A stretch of DNA of 64,000 nt from Lanius collurio (Eukaryota > Chordata > Aves > Passeriformes > Laniidae), in the NCBI GenBank assembly GCA_020086605.1, contig JACBWW010000016.1, positions 16,901,512 to 16,965,511 of the forward strand. Reading direction: 5' to 3'. Below are positions 1 through 13,529 of the stretch, in pieces (position 1 is the stretch's first letter; each line of letters begins with the position of its first letter). Both the position numbers and the translations under genes were made by a program. The notes beneath the pieces were generated by a model. That model was not told where the DNA came from, ran no database searches, and saw only the letters and a list, made by a program, of their open reading frames with translations.

Positions 1-2769
1 CGATAAAATTTATGTATCACACCATCCACTCCAGGAAGCTATAGGAAATCAAGGTTTGCCAGAAATAGAAAGGTAGAAGTACAGGTCTAAATTAATTACA
101 AATTATTTTTAAGTAGAACTCATATTAGAGGAACAGTTTGAAGTGGGTTATTGTCTTAAGTGTAACAGGTAAAACATGGAGACATTCCTGCATAGAAAGG
201 CTCTGTTTCATTCAGTTCACACTTCAGTCAAGGCCAGCAAGTTTCACAGGAAAATGCTCCACTCTCCCACTCTGCAAACTCAGAGTCTGTTCTGACTTTT
301 GCAGACATCGAAACCCTTGTCTTTGCCTCCATTTGAATAATAAAGCCATCCCATCAATTACTGAAGTTTACTGAAGAAAGAAGGACAATACAGAACAGTA
401 TTGAATTTGCCCTTACTCAATCCAAGTTCTCTCCCAAGGAAAGAGTCCATCACATCCTCCTTCAGCTTGCTCACACACTGACTGTTTATTAATAAGAATG
501 AAGACAACTCATCCTATCACCAGTACAAACCCGGTAAAAGCCAAAGCATCTTCTCAAGCAGTAGACAAAAGCCATAGTCTGAGAATGGAAAATTTGATTA
601 CAGGTTTTTCCTATGGTTATCTACCTTCATTGTTTTGCTTTGGAACAAAGTGACTTTTTTAAAATTTAGCCAGCCAGCAGGGCAAACACTTGCCCAAAAG
701 GGGATTTGTTTGCCCAACAGATTCAAAGTTTATTTCATCAATACCTTAATACACTAATAAAATCCATGAGTTGTTTAAGGTGAGTGTTTAAGACCAGGTG
801 TTTCATCTACTTCCTTCCCAAACAGAACAAGGAAAGTACATAGATCATGAGAAAAAATCCAAACAAAACAAACAAACAAAACTTTAAAAACAAACAAAAC
901 CAAAAAAAACCCACCAACCCAAAACCCCCCAAGAAATTTAAAAATACAGACTATAGCTGTCATCAATTAAATTCTGTATTACCCTTGAAGTTGACAGCTT
1001 CCAGTGTGACCTACACAGATACTATAACTTTAATGCTAAGAACCATCAAACACAACATAACTGCTAGTAAATTCTTAGGGTTTGATATGTTGTTCATTTG
1101 TTTTTGAACAACCTTAACTACTTCCTGTGGCCTCTGATGAGTTTGCTCTTGCCAGGACATCCTGAATCCCTCCCAGCGGGTGCAGCTTTCTAAACAATTG
1201 GCATTCAACAATAGATAACACTGAAGCATTGGCAGGGCAGCTCCAGAGAATACAGTTATGTAAAGCTTGGAACAAAGGCATTCACAGGGATCCCAGGAAA
1301 CGGATTTTCATATGACTGACCATCACAGAACGTGTTACCATAAATGCTGCAGGCACTGAGTTCTCCTTAGTTACTTCGGTTCCTTGCAGTAACTCTACTC
1401 TTAAATGCATTAAAATACATCCTGAACTGAAAAAGAAAGGGGAACACCAAGCTGTCTTTTCAGATATTTTTATGCATCTCTTATCTGCACACTCCAAGGT
1501 GACTGAAATGGAACTTTCTGAGTGTATCATGTCAAAGTGACATCACTCCAAGTCTGGGAATTTTTCATAAATTTGATATTTTTCCGTACAAAATCCAGTG
1601 CCTTTCACTTGAAAGAACAGCCAAGGAAGTATTCTACAACTTCACCAAAATACTTTCATCTACCAGTTGAACTTTTTTTCCCCCCACCTTGACTAAATGC
1701 ACATTCTGGATTGGTTTAACACTGCACTAAGGAAGCTTTAAAAAAAACCCTCAGGTGGAGGAAGGTCTAGTAGCCTTATTGGCAAACACACTCTGTTGCA
1801 GTTTTATTTTTACAAACTGTTTCCAATCCTAAAAAATAATTCCTTTTAGATTAAGATAACATTCTTTGATTGAAGTGACATGATGAAGTCTTCTCAAGAA
1901 CAGTTTTGAAGGACTTTCATGTTGCAGGTCCACAGTGAGCTTAAACCAGCTCATTAGCACCAGACAACAGGACAGACAGGACAGCAAAGCCCTCAGCACA
2001 GGCTACAATGGGTGGTAAGAGCCAGTGTGAATACTGGGACAATCTGTTCACACACCTTAGTGCTCCTATGTCAATATTTCTAGCTTGAATTATCCAGTTA
2101 CTTCAGCCAACTAAATTCATGCAATTTGTCAGGAAAAAAAAAAAATCTATGTCCATTTAAAACTCTGCCATTTATATATTATTCTGGAAGAAATTTGAAA
2201 ATTTTAGGCAAGCTATTTTGATCTTACTGACTTTAAAAATGAAAGAAACATAAACCAGGATTGTACACAATACTTAATGCAGAATTAGTAATAAAAGGTC
2301 ACTCTTCTCACAGAAGAAAATTAGTGAAATACATGGGGAAACAAAAACAACAAGGAGATTTTAAAGTGCGTTTGTAATAATCTCCTCAATTTGGGTTCTT
2401 TATATGATTATCCTGTTCCAAATGTTAGATTGCTGTGCTTAATTATCCAAGGATTTAAATACTTTACTGAACCACAATTCAGAACTAAAAAAAAAACTCT
2501 GCAGCTGCTTTATGAGAAATCCTAATCTGAACTCATTTAAGGGATGAACTTCCTTCAGGATAACAATTTCTCTAGTTTCCATACAAACTATGAACATGTT
2601 CTCAGGAAAGTTTTAATCCTATAAACTGCATTTCAATTTGTTTCTCAAAATGTCTTGAACCACAACTTATATAATAGCAATTCTCTGCACAGCATGGAGA
2701 AAGGGAGAAAACCCAACAATCAGACACAGTACCTTCATTAAGAAGTTCCCTTAATTTTAAAAGTAGTAC
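1..2769 (-). other. TESK2: TESK2 intron 5, partial
   Basis: This is the region after the exon 5 donor. I looked for the expected next exon, which starts with the Asn of HRDLTSKN and carries the DFG motif, and found nothing resembling it. The intron therefore runs off the left edge. It holds an A/C-rich low-complexity stretch at about 0.86-0.93 kb and otherwise plain AT-rich sequence. Confidence 0.85.
858..930. repeat. A/C-rich low-complexity tract
   Basis: This is an imperfect CAAA repeat followed by A and C runs. It is simple sequence with no other meaning seen. Confidence 0.85.
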
Positions 2770-2916
2770 CTTGGATGTAAGGTCTCGGTGGAAAATGCCT
2801 TTATAGTGAAGATAACTGATTCCCATAGCAATGTCATATGCCAGTTTCACCCTCACCGTCCAGGGCAGATGCTGGTTACCATCCAGTAGCTGTTCCAGGT
2901 TACCACAGTTGATGTA
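2770..2916 (-). CDS. TESK2: TESK2 exon 5: hinge to catalytic loop (HRDLTSK)
   Basis: This exon has 147 nt, or 49 codons, in phase 0 at both ends. It starts YINCGNLEQLLDGN and ends GIFHRDLTSK. The Asp of HRD (residue 175 by this model) is the catalytic base. HRDLTSKN is the signature catalytic loop of TESK/LIMK kinases, and its Asn should be the first codon of the next exon, outside the window. The acceptor is tgtcttttcag. The donor is AAG/GTACTA at 2769, weak like that of exon 3. Past the donor the open frame runs on with no kinase similarity, so that extension is intron. Compared with my memory of human TESK2 there are only conservative changes. Confidence 0.96.
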
Positions 2917-4309
2917 CTGAAAAGACAAAGCAACATTTGTAATTAATTATTTAACTTAATACTTAGTATTTTGTCAGGAATGTAAAATTCATCATGACAA
3001 CAAATGTCTTCAGCTCAGTTACGCATTAAAACCTTTTTTTTTTCATTTGAGGCAAATGTTTGCAGATCAAGAGAAGCTGAAAATGTCTCCTTTCACCACC
3101 TGTACCAATGCCCTTATGTTAAAAATGCAGCAGCCACCACTGTATTTATGATATGGTATTTAAACAGACCTTTCAGAAACACCTACAATATCATATCACC
3201 CTCTCATTTCAGTTTGAGGAAAATTAGGGCAAAAACAATGAAGAGCTGGCTTTCATATGGTATTAATCAACAAAGAGAGAGCTAAGTATCCAAGTGTAGG
3301 TCATGGATCAAGTTCCCAGTTTCCTTAAACTGAAACAGAATCAAAGAAAAATATTACAATGTGTTGCTGTAAGTTCTGCTTTTTCACTGCTGTATCTATG
3401 AGCTTTAATCAGCAATCTGATTCCCAATGTGTTCAGTACTACATCAACTCCATCACATGGTAGCCCTCATGAAAAGGAAAGCACATTAAGTAAAAAGATA
3501 AATGCTACAAGAGGCAGTGAAACAAAGCAGCACTTAAATGGTACTAAGTAATATAACCTGGGTTAAGACATAGTAACTCCAGCACTTGAATAATCATTAC
3601 AGCAACACAGCTTATGCTTTATGTATAGACCCTTTATACCACACCAGCAGCTGTGTTTAAGCAGCTTCTTGCTTCACTCCAAGTCCCTCACCAGTGACCA
3701 AGCAAAGAGAGTAGCTCTCTCCAGAAGGAAAACCTGGCAGCAATGCAGTGACTTCTGTCAAGGAAACCCAAGTGAAGCAGACAGGACAATTTGCTCCCAA
3801 GCCTAGCCCACGCATGAATCCCTGTGTCAGACTGCACCAACTTCACTTCTCTGTGCCACACAGGTCTCCAACTCTCTCTCAAATGACTTTCCTGTATCAT
3901 TCACTCAGACAAAATATGTGGTACCATCATCACGTTAAAACAAAAATCTTAATTACAGCTCTTGTTGTTTCAGAAATTTGGAACCCGCTTGTATTTTGTT
4001 GCTCTTCTTTGTGTCTTGGAGCCTGGGACACGAGGCAAACATGAGCCATACAGGAGCCATACACCCTGCAGCGTGGGTGGATGTAGCTGATGTCCTGAGG
4101 TTGTGCTACAGCAAGGAAAGAACACACACAAGCTAGATTCTACTGGTAAGTCTGGGGGTCACAGGTCACCTCCTGAACACTCTACAGGAAACAGCTTCTT
4201 CCCTGCAGCTCAGGCCTACCCGTTGCTGATCTCACCAGTGAATTTTGAAAAACCTTTCAGCAGACACACAAATTCCACAGGTAACTATTTGGGGAGGCAA
4301 AATTGTCGG

Positions 4310-4515
4310 GGCAGAGGAGGCACAAAGCGATTTTAACTGGCCCAGAGCCCACCGGGAGGAAGCGCCACAAAGCAGCCGGGGGCTCCGGTGCGCCCCCCGC
4401 GGGAACGGGGCTCATCCCAGCCCATGCACAGCAGCGCGTTTCACCGGCAGTCCAGGGCACGACCCTCCTCTCTCCAAAACAACCTGCTCCTTACGCTAGG
4501 AGTTCGTGCGCCAGG
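4310..4515. other. Intronic CpG-rich patch
   Basis: About 15 CpG dinucleotides occur in roughly 200 bp, including ccccccgcggga, agcgcgttt and gttcgtgcgcc. This lies in the middle of an AT-rich, CpG-poor intron. I see no TE consensus, no coding similarity and no TATA box. It could be an internal promoter or enhancer, or a GC-rich insertion. Confidence 0.6.
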
Positions 4516-4704
4516 AGAGCAGAGCAGCTCTGCAACAGGTCACTCTGAGGCTATGCAATCTCCATCCTTGGAGATTTTCGAGGCCAACTAGAGCTGCAGC
4601 CAACCTGGTTCAATATTGGAAACAATGCTGCATTCAGCTTTTCCAGCTTTGATCTTTCTCATTTCTTTTATCTGAACCCCTAAGGGAGCTAGATGACCTT
4701 ATAG

Positions 4705-4721
4705 AGCACACACACACACAA
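4705..4721. repeat. (CA)n microsatellite
   Basis: A short CA dinucleotide run, followed by an A tract. It is probably polymorphic in length. Confidence 0.85.
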
Positions 4722-7700
4722 AAAATAACCATGCTAAATAAAACTAGATTTTTTTTTTTTTAATCATAAGTTGCTACCATGCTTAAGGGAAAAAACAGTG
4801 ACTAAGATTTCTACAGTAACATCTTACATATTCCCAGGCTCCTTGAAACAGTGCGAACAGCACTTCTCATCCAGTTATGTTCAAGTGAGAACAGTACTGA
4901 CCAACCTGGAACAGAAAACACCAAAGCACCTGGCTGAATAACCCAATTATAAAATGTCACTAAGCAATTATCCCAAATTATTTCACCTTTCGGGCAGGCC
5001 AGTGACAGACCATCCATACAGCACCACTACACTTGAATTCACTGCAAAGACAGTGCAAGGGGGGAGGGAATCACTGACCTGACTTCCATTTTCAGTTCTC
5101 TGAACTGTGTCATTCCATGGCACAAATTGCTCCAGAAATACTAATAAACATGCAGCCCTAAGAGTATTGACACACACAATGAAATGGGACAATAGCTAGC
5201 TACTGTATCAAGCATGCTCTTGCTTTCCTTTTCAATCAGCAGCCTACTGATTCGATCCATTGTTGCCATATTAGTTAAGTGCATCCAATATATCTATTCC
5301 TGCAGCACTCTTCCAGTCAAACTGGCTTGCAGGGTCATTCAGCCATCTTAACTGCAAGGACGAGATTCCAGCATGGGCTGGGCAATAGCTGACACAAACA
5401 CTGGACACTGCATTAATGAGCTAGGAAAGCAAGACTCAAACCTGTTTCCAGCACATCTACAAAACCTACCAGGCCATCTTTCCAAAACTGCCACCCAGCA
5501 AATGCACAGCCCTCATTTATTAGAGATGTGAGTTCTGGCTTTGACTCTAATTTCTAGTGTATGCCTATGAAGCACAGGAGGCTAATCATCATGTGAACAA
5601 CTGAACTAAGATCTTCCTAGACATCTTTAAGATTTTAGTTTATCTCAGGTTTTAGGTGGCCAGCAGGTAATATTTGTATGCAGAGACCTGAATTGCTCCT
5701 AAGGCAAGCACTGCACTGTGCTCCTTCACTGTCACGTAAGTAACCAATTCTTCAGTCATTCAGGCTGATAATGCAAACAGCCAGCCTGATGGCCTATTTT
5801 TTTCAGATCACTTCAACAATGCCTTTTCAGGACAGACACAAAACTGTGTACATTACTTCCTAATTGCCAGTGTAACTAAAAGAGAAAAATACTTGTTCTC
5901 AATCTCTTACTGGCACAAACCAGCTCTGTGTGTTGTAAGAATATCCTGAAGGATAGTAAATGCACCTCTCCCAAAGAGAAAACTGAATTTTATTTTGTCC
6001 CTGACACATCACTGGTACATCAAGGCTAGAGCACACACATCTCAACGCATTATTCTACTACAACAACAGCCATCACATAAGTGCACAAGCAATTGGAACG
6101 GAGATCTGACTGGGCTATGACAATGAAAGCAAAGGGCACTACATTTCTTAGAGACATCACAGCTAAATGGAGCAGTGTTCAGACCTTTTCAAACCCTGTA
6201 TCATCAGGTTGCAGTGAAACAGCTACCCATTTTTCCTCATGCTACCTTTCTGTCATGTAACTGGACACCATTAGCCAGTTTAGCTGGTTGCCAGTGTGAA
6301 AGCAACAGCTATAGGTCATTGGTACATTTACTACAACTTAACACAGCAAGTTGAATGCTGGTTTAAAAGACCTTGGCATCTTAGCCCACAAAAATATTGT
6401 TTCTTTAAAAAATCCCAAGGTAAAATCTCATACCTTTGTTGTGAGAACAGAAGTTCAGCAAAACTGTATTTCTGGTACTTCTCCCAAACCTTACAAAGAA
6501 AGAGGGCAGTAGCTTCTTTGAAGGACAAGTTACTCAGAAGCTCAGCCAAACACAGATGATTCCTGGATCAAAAGACCTTGAAGAGGCTTCTGATGTTATA
6601 GTTTACTGCTAGGAAATACAGAAGCAGCAGAGTATAACTCATCCCTGTACAACAGTCAGGGGACAGGGAATCATGCCACTTTAACCTAAAACCAGCATAA
6701 TAGGACTGCTGCCTTGTAACACAATCGCAGTCACATCATCAGACTCAAGCATATGAAATGAAGAATGGATAGAAATTCAGCATATAGAGGTACTTAAACA
6801 GCATTACATGCTTCATTTCTAGAAACTAATAATGAACTTCAGTTGTCAGATAATACCCAGCTTCAGCTGTCAGATTTTAGCTTCAAAATAGAAGTTTAAA
6901 CACTTATATGAGAACTAGAAGCTTATAAAGAAAAGGTACATCAGATTCATACAATTCTAGCAGTTATTTCTCAAAAACAAAGACTCCAAATATCGCCAAG
7001 TCTGAGGGGGAAGACTGATGGGAATTGCAAAGAGTTTTCAATGCTATTTTGAAAACCAATGATGTTTCAGTGTGTAGGTCTGATATAAATAAGCCAACGG
7101 ACACTGCACAGAAAGACAGAAAAAAAGAAGTTGGCCTGCTATTTAGATGACTTTAAATGTCACTGCCTGCCATTTAAAAAGTAACAAATAATCACAAGAC
7201 AGCCCTGTACTGTAGGCCAAATGCTGCCAAAGAAAAGGCATTAAGTGGTTAAGAAAAGTAGGTGTGGAGAGTGCATTTAAGGTGACAAACCAAATGAAGG
7301 AAGTAAAGAGTAAGACCTCCAGGGACCCAGAACACCACAAGACAAACACTGAGACAGCAACAAACGAAAATACTGCAAAAGTCTATTGAAGAAGGTAGAG
7401 ACACAGGAGAGGAAAAACTAGAATTGTGGCAGTAGCACCTTCAGCATGGAGAAGCAAGACAGATGTCAGAGCAAAAGCCAGAGCAAGAAGCTGTACTCTG
7501 AAGGGAGACATGGAAAGCAAAATAGAGTATTGCAGACACTACTGGCAAATGCACTGAAGAGTGTCAAAACAGATGGAGCTTGCACATTTGTACCATTTCT
7601 AATGCTGGAAGTAAGAAGGTAACACTCATGCCTAATAAAAGAAAGTTGAGAGCTTTCCACTAAGCTTTCTGCAGAAGTTTTAAACCAGTTTTAAACCACC

Positions 7701-10037
7701 TGTCTCAAGGAGGACAACCTCATCTTCAGTTCTCATACATTCAACAGTCATCTGTCACACTCTGCAGTCTCTGTGTGACTGCTCTGAAGGCTTCTGGCTT
7801 CTGTACAAGCCAATGCACCCTTCTGTGACAACTGGCATAATTAGCTACAGTGGAAGGACTGGAAGTTTTCTTGTTCCCCCAACATGTTCAGCTGTGTGGA
7901 ACTAGAAAATAAAGACACTATCAGTATGTTCAAAACTACAAAATGAGATACTAAAAGATGGTACACTGAGATTGACTGAGATGAAATTGACTGTTTTTTC
8001 AATTTGAATTTGGTTCATAGACCTCCACTTGTTGAAAATCCCACAACTTAAAAATCTACAAAACCATCTGGCGCAAGTACCTCTGAGCAGTAACCTTCCA
8101 TTTCCATTAAATAGCTAATGCATTGAATGCATCAAACAAAATTAATTAATCACTGAAACAGAACAAATTGGATATTGAATTTGGGCTGTGCGAGTACACT
8201 TTTGGTCAACAGGTCAACCAGTGTTGCCAGGAAGAAACACAAGTCCTGCAAGAGAACACAGGTGAAGCAAACACATTTCAGAACAAAGCTCAAACTTTTT
8301 CATCACGGATCAGAAGGGCACAAGTGGCTTGGAAAAATAGCCTGATTGAGAGAACAGAAGCAAAGCCAAAAGTCTTCATCTAACGGCTGCTTTACTTTCC
8401 TGCTCCTCAGTTCCTGAAAACCAAAGGAAAATTATCTGTAACCTAAAATCAATTTCTTCCGCTTTTCAACCAATACAAACAATCCTGTTCTTTAATAAAA
8501 AATTATGTATATTCTTTAAAGGTGTTAACCATTAGAGGATTAAAATAAACTTTAAAAGTGCCAGCTATTCACAGAGGACAGAGGGTCAGCTTTGTCAACT
8601 GCCATAGCCTGGTTACTCAGCAAAACTCAGAACCAAAAGCCAATAAATGCAAGAGATCTACCTCCTTCTTCTGTGTCAGTTGTGGCATTGATTAATTCAC
8701 TGGCTCCACCTTCTGAGAAGGCATGTACAGGCACGGCTTCTTTTATAAGGGCAAACAAGAATTAACATGCACTAACTCAGGAAGGAGCTATAATGAAAAC
8801 CATTTGTTGCATTCCAAACATTCAAGCGTTGGCATGGAAAAGAATACAGCAAGATTTGTCTTCCTTTAATTCTCTAATTCCAACAGCTCTTATGGTCAGT
8901 ATGCTGAATTTAGTCCTTTTCTGTCATTTCGTTCAATCAAAATGTAATGTTCACTTGGTTGCCTGCTGCTACAAACAGATTCTTGTTGGTAGGGCTTTAG
9001 CTGAGGCACATAGCAACAATGCAACCCATATGGATGAAGGAAGTTTTATGGACGCTCACTCACACTCAGGTTTGAAATGCTGCAGGAAATAAGCTTATTT
9101 TGTTGGAACCGGAAAACACTCCCAGTATATCTATACAAACTGACCTTGATAACCATTTTTCCTGCAATTATATTAGTAGAAAAAAAACAGAAAGCAAAGA
9201 AGGCCTAACAAAAAACCCTGCATTTATAATCTGAAGTCACAACCATTTGGATTCTAAGTGGAGCCCAGTCTCAGTGCAGATAAGAATCTGGGATATGGCA
9301 TAAATTAGCACACAGGCATAGAAGAGAAAGTACCTTGTTGCTGACACAAGCAAGAGAAACAGCATCTCTACAACAACACTTCTGTTAAGAGCAGAAGGCT
9401 CTATCCACACTGACAGCATTTTGAACATAGTAGACTCAGTTCTGCCAAGAAGCTGCAATCCCTGACAAGGAGCCTCTTATTTAAATAAGGTCTTTCTCAC
9501 CTTCCCCACAAAAATACCAGCAGCAGCAGCCCACAGATTATATGCCTGCAAGATGGCAGAAAAATAACCCCTTTGCTTCACTTTTCGAAGTCTGTGAAAC
9601 AGCTACAAGGATCTACTGAGAGCTTGCACATGAACACCTCTCAGTACAAACTTTGTTTAAATCCTGCACAAGGAATACTCTTTTTGAGCTGTTTCAAGAA
9701 CTTCTCCAAGCCTCAACACTCCCACGTCTGCTGAACACATCCACTTACTTTTGAGGGTGCTCAAAGACTTTACTGGCAATTATAGAAGGCACCAAGATCC
9801 TCTATTAATAGTGGTGTGCAAAAGCAAACGTTACAGGAATTTTCTTGTGTAACTCAGTTTCTGAATGTTTTGGATGGATGGCTGATAAGTAAAGCAAAAT
9901 GAGGAAATGAAAACTACAGAAACACTTGTTAATTCAAGAGTATGTTTCCTGGGCTCCAGGCTGAAGAGTGGGGAAGGAAAAGAAAGCACTACATACAAAC
10001 TGAATTGACTGAAAATATCTAAGAAAATTCCAGTTCT

Positions 10038-10168
10038 AAAAAGGAGAAAGAGGTTAGCACCAGCAAGATATTTAGCAGCCTTCCTCAGAACACAACATAT
10101 TTAGATGTACCTATCTCAAATAAAATAATGAATAAAAGTTGCCTGTGCACTATTACAGGCTCTGAAGT
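10038..10168. repeat. Direct duplicate A, copy 1
   Basis: This 131-bp segment runs from aaaaaggagaaagaggttag to ttacaggctctgaagt. It recurs at 10601-10732 with only a handful of differences and one single-base indel. There is no TE signature. The two copies are about 563 bp apart in direct orientation. Confidence 0.95.
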
Positions 10169-10600
10169 GGCCAGCATCATAGTACCTCTCTGGACTGCAT
10201 CTCTTCATATACAAAAGTAACAGGAAAACCTAGCACTCAAGACAGTATTCAGTTCTCCTCCCCTCTCTCCCTCTCATACTGTGATAGTTGAGAAGTTTAC
10301 ATCTTCTCACTCTTGTTAACCTAGTCACCAATAAAATAATTTAGAGGTTGAAATTCAAAAATGTTTTTCTTTTTTGCTTAAGGCAATGGTAAATGGTCCA
10401 GTAGGCTTACAGTGAGTGTCAAAACAGAGATATTAAAAAGCCATCTCCATAAAAACCCACACAACCCACAGACAGAGCACCCACCCACATGTGTGCCTCA
10501 CATATGGGGGGAAGGGAAAGAGGAATGAGACAATGGAACTTGCTGTTTGCAGCTGAGTATTTATCTGCCTGTTATCTTTCTTCTATCCTTGAGACATTCC

Positions 10601-10732
10601 AAAAAGGAGAAAGAGGTTAGTACCAGAAAGATATTTAGCAAGCCTTCCTCAGAACACAACATATTTAGATGCACCTATCTCAAATAAAATAATGAATAAA
10701 AGATGCCTGTGCACTATTACAGGCTCTGAAGT
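10601..10732. repeat. Direct duplicate A, copy 2
   Basis: This is the second copy of the segment at 10038-10168. Differences include gttagTacc for gttagCacc, cagAaag for cagCaag, gatgCacc for gatgTacc and aaaAgatgcc for aaaAgttgcc. The 432 bp between the copies are not duplicated, so this is a gapped rather than a tandem duplication. Confidence 0.95.
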
Positions 10733-13413
10733 CATAAAACAAGTCAATCATCATCCTATGAGAGAGATGGGGAAAATAATTAAAGCCAAGGTATAGCCTG
10801 CAGAGCCAAGATTTAATTTTTAAAAATAAAGGGGAGGAGGAAAGGGAGAAAAGGAGGTTTAACTATGAGCTCTTAAGCTCATACACAAGCATTTAAGAAA
10901 GACTAGAATTGCAGAGCTTGCACATCCAGAAGTTCTCATGAAATAACTGGATGCTCATCACTTCTGATCTAGCACCTGCATGCATAATATAGACTGTGCA
11001 CCTCAAGTTAGACTCTTACTTTTAAAGCCTTAGCTGCTGCCTTTACATGAGGACTTGTTTAGTGTCTTTGATTATTGTTCTTTTCACATCTGAACTTTCT
11101 TTTTGTGAGAATCCACCCTTCTCATCTAACCACACAGTGCAGATGCATCTAAGCAGCTTCCCACTGTCTCCAGTACAATGCAGGGCTCACACAGCTTTCA
11201 CTGCTAATCTGCTTTTGGTAAAAGCACAGGCTTTGTCTGAAGAGTTGTCCTCTGTGTGTTTAATTTACCTGATCACCACCAGCCCACAACAGGTTTTTCC
11301 TTTAACTGACTTGTCAACACTTCCCACTTCAAAGACTGCCTGTAAGACCAGACTGTGTTTTCCAGAAGCAAATATTTTTGTCAGTTTTTTTTTTCTTCCT
11401 CTAACTGAGCTTTTTACTGCAACTTTTTGAGAATTGATTCCACCGTTCTGTCCTCAGAACAAGTGTCACGACCAGGTACAGCAGCATGAATTTCCTACTA
11501 AAATGAAGGCCCCTGCATTCTGTGTGACTAGGTACAACTTGCCCAAACAGATTTTTTTAAAATGCTCTGTAAAGTGTTTTTCTGGAAACCCAGATCTTTG
11601 ATCATTGCAATCAGACAAGATGGTTAGCTTATATTCATTTTAAAAAAAAAGTGAGCTTCAGCTGTAGGGGGAAAAAAATGTGAACTATCACCTAACTTAA
11701 ATAAAGCCCTTCACATGCTTTCCAAAAACCTGACTTTTGATATTCGAGCACCCAAAACCACAAAGCTACAAATCAGAGAGACTTAGCTGAAACTCCTGCG
11801 AAGAAATGTATCATTTTTGCTGGAGAGAGAACCAAAGGGTCAAGCACACCACATATGCCACAACATGAAGCTGCAAGAGTATGAACTGAGATGGAATTTC
11901 AGTCAGAACACTAAATTTCCTGCCTCCTGTCATTGAAAGCCAAGCCCCCTTGTGTGATTTTAAATAGACTTTTTTGGTATGTGCAGCACATCAAGCTGTG
12001 TTTGGGACTGAAATGTTTTTTCTTTTTAACAAATCCACAAAAATATTGGGTTCCAAGGAAAATCACATAAACAAAGAATATGTACTTTGTCTAAACTTCT
12101 GTGAAATAACTTCACTCTTACACACATCACTTTTTTTTGGTTACAAAATAATACATGAAGCCTTAAAGTTACAACATAAGGTTTAAACGGTGTGACATTT
12201 TCCAAACACCACCACTCAACTACTTTTTCTACAAGCTTTTTAAACTCCACTTACTTTAAACAGTCTAATTTACTTATTACATGTGCCATGTTTAGACTTG
12301 ATTTTGCATCCACTGGTGCATACAAATGTCAGGTTAACACGTACCTTTACTCAGCCTGACTCCGATCTCATACACAAGGTAGAGATGGGTATCAGAGTCT
12401 GCAACTCTTCAGCTGTTGGAACAAGCTCAGTCCAAGTGTCTACAGAATCATTTCAACAAAAATGAGACATCTTCAGCTGATAAAACAGATGAAGGTGCTC
12501 ACATTCTTCTGACCCTCACTCAGCTTTCTCAGAGTTGATAACCTATACTGAAGTGTCACTGAAAACTGAATTTTAATTTTTGTTGTTTTCTCATGCACTC
12601 TTTCAAAAAATATAGTTAGGGCAGACACCACTCCCACTAAGCCAGTACAGCTGGTTTAGTCTAGCACTCTCCAGTTAATCAGGGCATGGCTGCTTCTAGA
12701 GGTACCTGTGCTTCTTGACAGGATCAAGGGCACAGGAATGGGTTTCTTCAGTTTTGCAAGCTAGTATGTGTCTTTCATATGGGGATCTCTCAGGGTGAAG
12801 AGAGACATGCTGTACTCCTCTGAATAAATAAAACAGAGGGAAAAGGACACTGCTTTGAAGATGAAACAGTATGATACCTTGCATAGCACAGAGAAAGGAT
12901 GAAATAGAGCTGGATGTCAAGCCACAAACTACATTTGCTGAGAGTGCATTCAGCCACTTTCTATAAATTAAACTGAGAACCTAAGTGAACCATTCCAGCA
13001 AAACTGAAACTGACATTCCATATGCTGTGAAGAGTGCAAAAATAAGACCAAATACAGCTCAAGTGTTGACAAGTATTTTTAAAATTCTATTATGAACAAT
13101 CAAGAGATGAAGGGAAGTGTCTGCACTGAACCAAGTTTATAAAAAGAATTATAACTGCATTTCAAAATGATCAAAGACGTAGTAGAAATCATTTTGCAAC
13201 CCACAGAAATAAGTGAGCCCAATGTCTACATGTAGTACCAAACAAATAACTTGTCACATACATGCACAAATACATGTACTTAATATTCAAATTTACAGAG
13301 CTCTCTTTTCAACACAATAATTTAAGCAAAAGCTAAAAATTAAATTTTGATATAAGAAATCTGAAGCACATCCCAAAGCTTTTCCTTTTTAAGAATCAGG
13401 GGTTTTATAATTG

Positions 13414-13521
13414 CTTTGAGCAACCTGGTCTATTGGAAGGTGTCTGTGTCCGTGGCATGGGAGTTTGAACCAGTTGATCTTTAAAGGTGCCTTTCAACCC
13501 AAACCATTCTGTGATTCTATT
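13414..13521 (+). mobile_element. CR1 LINE 3' tail, first of two
   Basis: The segment runs from gagcaacctggtctattgga to ccattctgtgattctatt. This is the 3' end of an avian CR1 non-LTR retrotransposon, ending in the diagnostic ATTCT-type repeat. It is truncated at the 5' side, as nearly all CR1 copies are, and has no coding capacity. It is oriented opposite to TESK2 transcription. It is moderately diverged, for example gtccgtggcatgg where the consensus has a C/G-richer stretch. Confidence 0.9.
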
Positions 13522-13529
13522 ACAAGGTC

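Noticed and set aside
2602..2769. Extension of the exon 5 open frame past its donor
   Set aside because: It loses kinase similarity right after HRDLTSK, where family members continue with Asn and then the DFG region. It is intron.
11047..11430. 127-codon frame with a signal-peptide-like start
   Set aside because: The hydrophobic N-terminus is suggestive, but T-rich DNA readily encodes Leu/Phe/Val/Ile runs. No family match and no promoter.
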